A DNA stretch of 64,000 nt from Pseudomonas sp. UBA2684 (lineage in GTDB: Bacteria; Pseudomonadota; Gammaproteobacteria; Pseudomonadales; Pseudomonadaceae): positions 1-64,000 of the forward strand of contig DELY01000015.1 of NCBI GenBank assembly GCA_002354655.1. The letters run 5' to 3'. Numbering within the stretch: the stretch's first letter is position 1; each line of letters starts with the position of its first letter. Shown here in pieces: positions 59,201 through 64,000 of the stretch. Position numbers and translations under genes: made by a program. The notes beneath the pieces were generated by a model. It had not been told where the DNA came from and searched no databases. It was given only the letters and a program-made list of their open reading frames with translations.

Positions 59201-60022
59201 CTAGGGCAATCGTTGCAAATCGCGTTGCGCCAATTGGGCCGCCGATGTGCCGGGGTACTGTGCGACCACCTGCTGAAGGATGCCCTTGGCCTTGTCGGTA
59301 TTGCCCAGACGCATCTCGACGTCCGCCAGCTTGAACAACGAGTCAGGCACCTTGGCATGCTGCGGATATGCCTGGCTGACCTTGGCAAAAGCCTGGCCGG
59401 CACCTTGCAGATCGCCTTTCGCCAGATTCACCTCGCCCAACCAGTACTGAGCGTTGCCGGCGTACTGACTGTTTGGATACTTACGCAGGAACGCGGCGAA
59501 GGCCTGACTGGCCTTGTCGAAGTCTTTGACTTTGATCAGATCGAAGGCTGCTTCATAAAACAGCTTTTCCTTCGCCGGATCGGCCGGCTCACTGCTGGCC
59601 GGCGCTTGCGCCTGACCGGTGGCGGGTGCAGGCGTACCGTTGGCATTGATCGCGCCATCGGCCGGAGAATTTTGCGTGGCCGCAGCACCTGCCGCTCCAC
59701 TGCTCAAACGTCGATCAAGATCCTGGTAACGCTCCAGGCCTTCTTGCTTCAGACGTTGGATTTCATTCTGCTGCTCTTCAAGCATACCGCGCAGTTGCGC
59801 AATTTCTTGCTGCATTTGCTGCAATTGATTGAACAGCATGCCCTGCGCCGAGGTCGGGGCCTCAGCCCCTCCCCCGGCGTAGGCGCCGGACGTGCCATAA
59901 CCAGCAGGCGGATAACTACTGCTGCCGTATTCGGCATTGCTATCCACCACAGGAACCTCAGCCCATGCCGCAAGCGACAGGCTGAGAGCCAAAACGGTTA
60001 GAGCACGGCGGCACATACGCAT
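59201..60022 (-). CDS. cpoB: Cell division coordinator CpoB (YbgF)
   Basis: A 273-residue periplasmic protein: signal peptide (MRMCRRALTVLALSLSLAAW), an N-terminal coiled coil that trimerises (FNQLQQMQQEIAQLRGMLEE), a flexible Ala/Pro linker, and a TPR domain (DFDKASQAFAAFLRKYPNSQ and further). It links Tol function to PBP1B and outer-membrane constriction. It is the last gene of the operon, seven bases after pal. Confidence 0.95.
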   Translation of the reverse strand: MRMCRRALTVLALSLSLAAWAEVPVVDSNAEYGSSSYPPAGYGTSGAYAGGGAEAPTSAQGMLFNQLQQMQQEIAQLRGMLEEQQNEIQRLKQEGLERYQDLDRRLSSGAAGAAATQNSPADGAINANGTPAPATGQAQAPASSEPADPAKEKLFYEAAFDLIKVKDFDKASQAFAAFLRKYPNSQYAGNAQYWLGEVNLAKGDLQGAGQAFAKVSQAYPQHAKVPDSLFKLADVEMRLGNTDKAKGILQQVVAQYPGTSAAQLAQRDLQRLP

Positions 60023-60028
60023 GGCGAA

Positions 60029-60526
60029 TTACTTACGCAGTTCGACGCGACGGTTCTGAGCCCAGGACTGCTCGTCGTTACCGGTAGCAATCGCACGCTC
60101 TTCGCCGTAGGAAACCAGTTCCAGCTGAGCCGGGGAAACACCCTGCAGCACCAGGTAGCGCTGAACGGCTTTCGCACGACGCTCACCCAGAGCCATGTTG
60201 TATTCACGGGTACCGCGCTCGTCAGCGTGGCCTTCCAGAACGACGCGAGCGCCGTTGCCTTTCAGGTCTTTCGCGTGAACGTCGAGGGCACGCATGGCTT
60301 CCGGCTTCAGATCGGAGCTGTCGTATTCGAAGTAGAAAGTGGTGATAGCGCGCAGAGCAGCTTCTTCGCTCAGGCTGCCATCGACAGCGCCAGTGTTGGC
60401 ACCGTAACCAGCGTTCGGGTCAACAGCGCCTTCGCCAGCGGTGTCACCGCCTTTCGAAGAACAACCAACAGCTACGGCCAGAGCCAGGCTCAGTGCAGCA
60501 AACTTGCCAAATTTCAGCATTTCCAT
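60029..60526 (-). CDS. pal: Peptidoglycan-associated lipoprotein Pal (OprL)
   Basis: 165 residues starting at the second of two adjacent ATGs (60526), placed seven bases after GGAG. The lipoprotein signal is [20 protein letters not shown] with Cys22 next to SSKGGD. The OmpA-like domain holds the peptidoglycan-binding motifs [13 protein letters not shown] and [12 protein letters not shown]. It is nearly the same as P. aeruginosa OprL as I recall it. Confidence 0.97.
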   Translation of the reverse strand: MEMLKFGKFAALSLALAVAVGCSSKGGDTAGEGAVDPNAGYGANTGAVDGSLSEEAALRAITTFYFEYDSSDLKPEAMRALDVHAKDLKGNGARVVLEGHADERGTREYNMALGERRAKAVQRYLVLQGVSPAQLELVSYGEERAIATGNDEQSWAQNRRVELRK

Positions 60527-60579
60527 CATGTAACTCCTAATGAACCCCAGTGTGTTAAGCAAAAAGGTGTAGCACCGCA

Positions 60580-61878
60580 TCAGTTCAGGAAGGGGGACCA
60601 GGAAGGCTCTCGAACTTCGCCTTGAGCGGTAGGAAGAGGGAGCCTTACGCGACCATTGGTGGACGCTAACATCAAGACTCCCCGCCCCTGCTGGCGGGTC
60701 GCGTAGATTAGCATGGTGCCGTTGGGTGCGACAGTGGGCGACTCATCCAAACTGGTGTCGGACAAAATGCGCAAATTGCCGCGTTGCAGATCCTGCGCCG
60801 CTACCTTGAACACGGTGTAACCGTCCTGACGATGGATCATCACCAGGGTTTTCTCATCCGCAGACAGTTTCGGGTTGGCGTTGTAGTTACCGACAAAGGT
60901 CACGCGCTCAACCGCACCGCTGTTGATGTTGGTTTTATAGATTTGTGGCTTGCCGGAACGGTCCGAGGTGAAATAGATGGTTTGGCCATCCTTGCCCCAG
61001 AATGGCTCGGTATCGATAGAGCCCTGATTGGTCACCCGGCGCAGCTGTCGCGAGCCCATGTCCATCACATAGATTTCCGGGTTGCCGTCACGCGACAAGA
61101 CGAACGCCAGGCGGTTGCCATCCGGCGACCAGGCCGGCGCACCGTTCAGGCCTTCGAAATTGGTGATCTGCTCACGGCGACCGGTATCGATATGCTGCAC
61201 GAAGATACGCGGACGCTTCTGCTCGAACGATACGTAGGCGATCCGACGACCGTCCGGTGCGAACGACGGCGACAGAATCGGCTCGCGCGATTGCAGCAAG
61301 GTCACCGCACGGGCGCCGTCATAGTCGGAGCGCTGCAAGGTGTAACGCGTATTGTTGACCGAGAAGCGCTCGGCGGTGACGTAGAGCATGCGCGTCGAGA
61401 AGGCGCCCTTGATCCCGGTCAGTTTCTCGAACGACTGGTCCGCGATATGGTGTGCCATGTCACGCAGCTGATCGGTACCGCCGCCAACGCTGCCCGTCAT
61501 CACTTGCTGCTCGGTGGCCACGTTGAACAAGGCGAATTGCACCTGCAGACGACCACCAGCCGGCACCAGATTACCGACCAGCACATACTGCGCACCCAAG
61601 GCTTTCCAGTCACGGTAGATGACCTCACTGGCCTGAGTCGGCAAGCTGATCATGTTCTGCCGGGGAATCGGCTCGAACACCCCGGAATTGCGCAGGTCAT
61701 TGCCGATGATCTCGGCCATGTCCTCGGGCAGCACATTGCCACCTTGCCAGCCGAACGGCACGACGGCGATTGGTGTCGCACGGTCGGTACCACTGCTGAT
61801 CACCAAGGGATCAGCCGCCTGTACGGTGCCGACCAGCATGGTCAGGCCCAACAGGGCGATACGCATCAGGGTATTCAC
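60580..61878 (-). CDS. tolB: Tol-Pal system beta-propeller protein TolB
   Basis: The start is a GTG at 61878 whose GTGA overlaps the tolA stop, with GGAGG ten bases upstream. The product has 432 residues: a signal peptide ([17 protein letters not shown]), an N-terminal domain that meets TolA, and a six-bladed propeller with repeated SPDG-type motifs ([33 protein letters not shown]). It delivers the force of TolQRA to Pal. Confidence 0.97.
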   Translation of the reverse strand: MNTLMRIALLGLTMLVGTVQAADPLVISSGTDRATPIAVVPFGWQGGNVLPEDMAEIIGNDLRNSGVFEPIPRQNMISLPTQASEVIYRDWKALGAQYVLVGNLVPAGGRLQVQFALFNVATEQQVMTGSVGGGTDQLRDMAHHIADQSFEKLTGIKGAFSTRMLYVTAERFSVNNTRYTLQRSDYDGARAVTLLQSREPILSPSFAPDGRRIAYVSFEQKRPRIFVQHIDTGRREQITNFEGLNGAPAWSPDGNRLAFVLSRDGNPEIYVMDMGSRQLRRVTNQGSIDTEPFWGKDGQTIYFTSDRSGKPQIYKTNINSGAVERVTFVGNYNANPKLSADEKTLVMIHRQDGYTVFKVAAQDLQRGNLRILSDTSLDESPTVAPNGTMLIYATRQQGRGVLMLASTNGRVRLPLPTAQGEVREPSWSPFLN

Positions 61879-62825
61879 AGACCTAAATCCTCCGGTTTAA
61901 AGACGGCACGACGCTGCCGGTAAAGCTGATCGAATGTGGCACGATCCAACTGTTGCATTTCTGCGATACGCCCTACGTTGCGCACCGCCTGTACCGCTGA
62001 GCTGTCGAATGGCGCATCGCCACTGGAACGGGTCACGCTGGCATTAATAATGGTGCCATCGGGCAACATCTCGATCAGCACTTCTACACTCATGCCGTTA
62101 CGCGCAGATGGCGGACGCCGCCACTGCTCGCTCACCAGCTTGACGATCAAATCATCCAAATTGCCTGCCACCTGATCACCCACGGTGTCGGCAAGCGCCT
62201 GTTGCCGCCCCACATCCTCGGAGAGCAACTCGGCCAGGGCCGCCGCTTTCTTGTCCTCTACGGCCTTACGCTGCGCGGCTTCGGCAGCCTTTTTCTTGGC
62301 ATCGTCTGCGGTTTTTTTCTTCGCGGCCTCGGCGGCGGCTTTCTTCTTGGCCTCTTCCGCGGCCTTTTTCTTGGCGTCTTCGGCGGCTTTTTTCTTCGCG
62401 GCTTCGTCTGCTGCTTTCTTCTTGGCTACATCCGCCAGTTTTTTCTGCTCAGCAGCCTTTTTCTCGGCATCGGCTTTCTTCGCGGCTTCCGCTTTCTGAG
62501 CCTCTTGGGCTTTCTTTTGTTCCGCAGCCTTGGCCGCTACCTTTTCCTGATCGGCCTTTTTCTGCTCAAGCTGCTCGGTTTCATAGATCGGCGCCGTGGT
62601 TTTCTTGGTCTCTCCGGCGATTTTCTGGTTGGTCTGGGTGGTTGCCTGGCTCTGCGACTTCAATTGATACAAGGTCGCCTGCACGATCGGCCTGGCTGGC
62701 GGCAAATCCGGAGCAAAGGCGAAACTGACGAACAGCATGGCGAACATCAGGGTGTGCAGCGCCACGGCCCATACCACAGGCCAGAACAGGTTTTCCGAAG
62801 GTGAACGCTCGCGCTGGTATTGCAT
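61875..62825 (-). CDS. tolA: Tol-Pal system protein TolA
   Basis: 316 residues: a single N-terminal membrane helix ([20 protein letters not shown]), a long Lys/Ala/Glu-rich helix (about 80-195) made of [10 protein letters not shown]-type units that spans the periplasm, and a C-terminal domain with [20 protein letters not shown] that contacts Pal and TolB. It overlaps tolR by one base and tolB by four. Confidence 0.96.
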   Translation of the reverse strand: MQYQRERSPSENLFWPVVWAVALHTLMFAMLFVSFAFAPDLPPARPIVQATLYQLKSQSQATTQTNQKIAGETKKTTAPIYETEQLEQKKADQEKVAAKAAEQKKAQEAQKAEAAKKADAEKKAAEQKKLADVAKKKAADEAAKKKAAEDAKKKAAEEAKKKAAAEAAKKKTADDAKKKAAEAAQRKAVEDKKAAALAELLSEDVGRQQALADTVGDQVAGNLDDLIVKLVSEQWRRPPSARNGMSVEVLIEMLPDGTIINASVTRSSGDAPFDSSAVQAVRNVGRIAEMQQLDRATFDQLYRQRRAVFKPEDLGL

Positions 62826-63277
62826 CAGGGGGCCTCGGTGATCAGCCCGACGTTACCCACGTCGGCCTGCTGCAGGCCACCCATGGCCGCCATTACCGTC
62901 CCGTAATCGACGCTTTTGTCGCCGCGCACGAATACCTGCACCTGCTTGCCCGTGCTGCGGCTCTGATTGATGATCGCGGTTACCGCACGGGTCATCTCTT
63001 CTAGAGTCATCGCCTGGTCCTGCACGGTGTCGGTATCGACTTCCGTGCCCATGTTCCAGTAGTAGGACTTGTCGGCCTTGATCGAGATGGTCAGGACCTG
63101 GGCGTTATTGTCCTGCGGCAAGGCTTCACTGCTGACTTGCGGCAGATCGACCTTGACCCCTTGATTGAGCATGGGGGCGGTCACCATAAAGATCACCAGC
63201 AGCACCAACATCACATCGATGTAAGGCACCACGTTCATCTCGGCGACGGGCTTGCGTCTGTTGCGAATTCTGGCCAT
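62825..63277 (-). CDS. tolR: Tol-Pal system protein TolR
   Basis: 150 residues with one membrane helix (VVPYIDVMLVLLVIFMVTAP) containing the proton-binding aspartate (YIDVML), as in ExbD/TolR. The periplasmic part carries TISIKADKSYYWNMG and VQVFVRGDKSVDYGTVMAAM. It works with TolQ to energise TolA. Unlike the rest of the operon, 189 bp with a repeat separate it from tolQ. Confidence 0.96.
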   Translation of the reverse strand: MARIRNRRKPVAEMNVVPYIDVMLVLLVIFMVTAPMLNQGVKVDLPQVSSEALPQDNNAQVLTISIKADKSYYWNMGTEVDTDTVQDQAMTLEEMTRAVTAIINQSRSTGKQVQVFVRGDKSVDYGTVMAAMGGLQQADVGNVGLITEAP

Positions 63278-63311
63278 GGCTTAAAACCTATCGTAAAGAG
63301 TGCCACCAGGC

Positions 63312-63454
63312 CGTTTAAAAGCGTTGCGAGCGATGACTAGGCAAGGCGGAATCAGGCGAGAAAGCGGAGTGTACGAGTTGTACCTGAGCATTTTGACGCC
63401 CGCATTCGAGTCTGATTTCAACGCCGCATAGGCGAGCGCAGTAGCTTTTAAACG
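63312..63454. repeat. Intergenic palindromic repeat, copy 2, between tolQ and tolR
   Basis: Bounded by an 11-bp perfect inverted repeat (CGTTTAAAAGC, GCTTTTAAACG). The interior shares AATCAGGCGAG, GCGGAGTGTACGAG and CTGATTTCAACGCCGCAT with the element at 11874-12073. Confidence 0.75.
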
Positions 63455-63466
63455 ACCGGCTAAGGC

Positions 63467-64000
63467 TTAGTCGTCGCTGGTGTGCACCTTGCGGTGCAGG
63501 ATCGCCTGGAACTCGTCGGCAAAGGTGTAGTAACGACCGATCAGCATTTCACCGCGAGCGGCAAAACGGTTGTAGGCGATTACCGCAGGAATCGCGGCGA
63601 ACAGACCAATCGCGGTAGCAATCAGCGCTTCGGCAATGCCCGGCGCAACAGTCGCCAGGGTCGCTTGCTGTACCTGGGCCAGACCGCGGAAGGAGTTCAT
63701 GATCCCCCACACGGTACCAAATAGGCCGATATACGGGCTGGTTGAGCCGACGGTAGCGAGGAATGGCAGACTCTGTTCGAGTTTTTCTTCTTCACGCGAA
63801 ATAGCCACGCGCATGGCGCGCGCCACACCGTCCATCACTGCATCCGGGTCGACGCCTTGCTGCTGACGCAACCGCGAGAATTCCTTGAAGCCGGCACGGA
63901 AGATCTGCTCCAGGCCCGAATCCGGGTCCGGGTTGCTGCCCGCCTGGCGGTACAGCTTGGACAGGTCGATGCCCGACCAGAAGCGCTCCTCGAAGCCATC
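63467..64000 (-). CDS. tolQ: Tol-Pal system protein TolQ, 5' end outside the window
   Basis: The frame is open to the right edge. The visible 177 residues start DGFEERFWSGIDLSKLYRQA and include SLPFLATVGSTSPYIGLFGT and EALIATAIGLFAAIPAVIAY, the two membrane helices of the TolQ/ExbB pore, whose Thr residues face TolR Asp. The N-terminal helix is beyond the window. Confidence 0.96.
   Translation of the reverse strand, partial: DGFEERFWSGIDLSKLYRQAGSNPDPDSGLEQIFRAGFKEFSRLRQQQGVDPDAVMDGVARAMRVAISREEEKLEQSLPFLATVGSTSPYIGLFGTVWGIMNSFRGLAQVQQATLATVAPGIAEALIATAIGLFAAIPAVIAYNRFAARGEMLIGRYYTFADEFQAILHRKVHTSDD

Overview
The window is a stretch of a Pseudomonas chromosome. Gene content and order over long blocks match what I recall of Pseudomonas genomes: tolQ-tolR-tolA-tolB-pal-cpoB-queE-queC-tRNA-Lys-nadA-bepA-tusA-like-perM-bcp-gcvR-dapA-bamC-purC, and prc / EAL-GGDEF gene / small genes / fklB / rdgC. 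Codon use is GC-rich throughout, and a Pseudomonas-type REP palindrome is present. No species call is made.

Layout. (1) 1-4912 is a visibly AT-richer mobile island. It carries the start of a serine recombinase, a tightly overlapping seven-gene minus-strand operon in which four genes encode the same kind of short zinc ribbon, a roughly 340-nt structured RNA with its own consensus promoter and intrinsic terminator, and a small coiled-coil protein gene. Its right edge cuts an FKBP prolyl isomerase gene, of which only the 3' half remains (4913-5077). (2) 5120-12635 is metabolic and stress core: lpdA, an MFS efflux gene, a thioesterase, a TetR regulator, an SDR, ahpF and ahpC. (3) 12928-24600 holds a quinone reductase, prc, an EAL-GGDEF gene, small helper genes, fklB, two tRNAs (Asp, Val), rdgC, a BASS transporter, and gdx under a guanidine-II riboswitch. 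(4) 24640-33507 holds an MFS-acyltransferase fusion, azlCD next to a beheaded AraC gene, a GNAT gene, a very large SSS-type hybrid sensor kinase and a MerR regulator. (5) 33514-39152 is an accessory patch with an integrase scrap, a DUF6502-DUF5666-outer-membrane gene set, and an exported Gly/His-rich plus Ala-Asp-Arg repeat protein. (6) 39153-48226 holds an alpha/beta hydrolase, a metal-dependent hydrolase, rmuC, a Sel1 protein, a RES/Xre toxin-antitoxin pair and ydbH-ynbE-ydbL. (7) 48477-64000 is conserved core, from tRNA-Ser and purC through to the Tol-Pal system, running off the right end inside tolQ.

How the genes work together. The right third is mostly envelope maintenance (Tol-Pal, CpoB, BepA, BamC, YdbH/YnbE/YdbL) mixed with lysine, NAD, purine and queuosine biosynthesis. 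AhpCF and Bcp handle peroxides. A TetR gene sits between two gene sets that share a near-identical 21-bp upstream dyad and probably controls both.

Most noteworthy: the RNA plus zinc-ribbon operon in the island (left end); a 264-bp double-hairpin element framed by long perfect inverted repeats upstream of fklB; intergenic repeats that have landed inside the tol operon and next to a truncated regulator; and a yeast-type PurC in the slot where Pseudomonas normally has the short bacterial form. All functional statements rest on motif recognition by eye; no database search was run.
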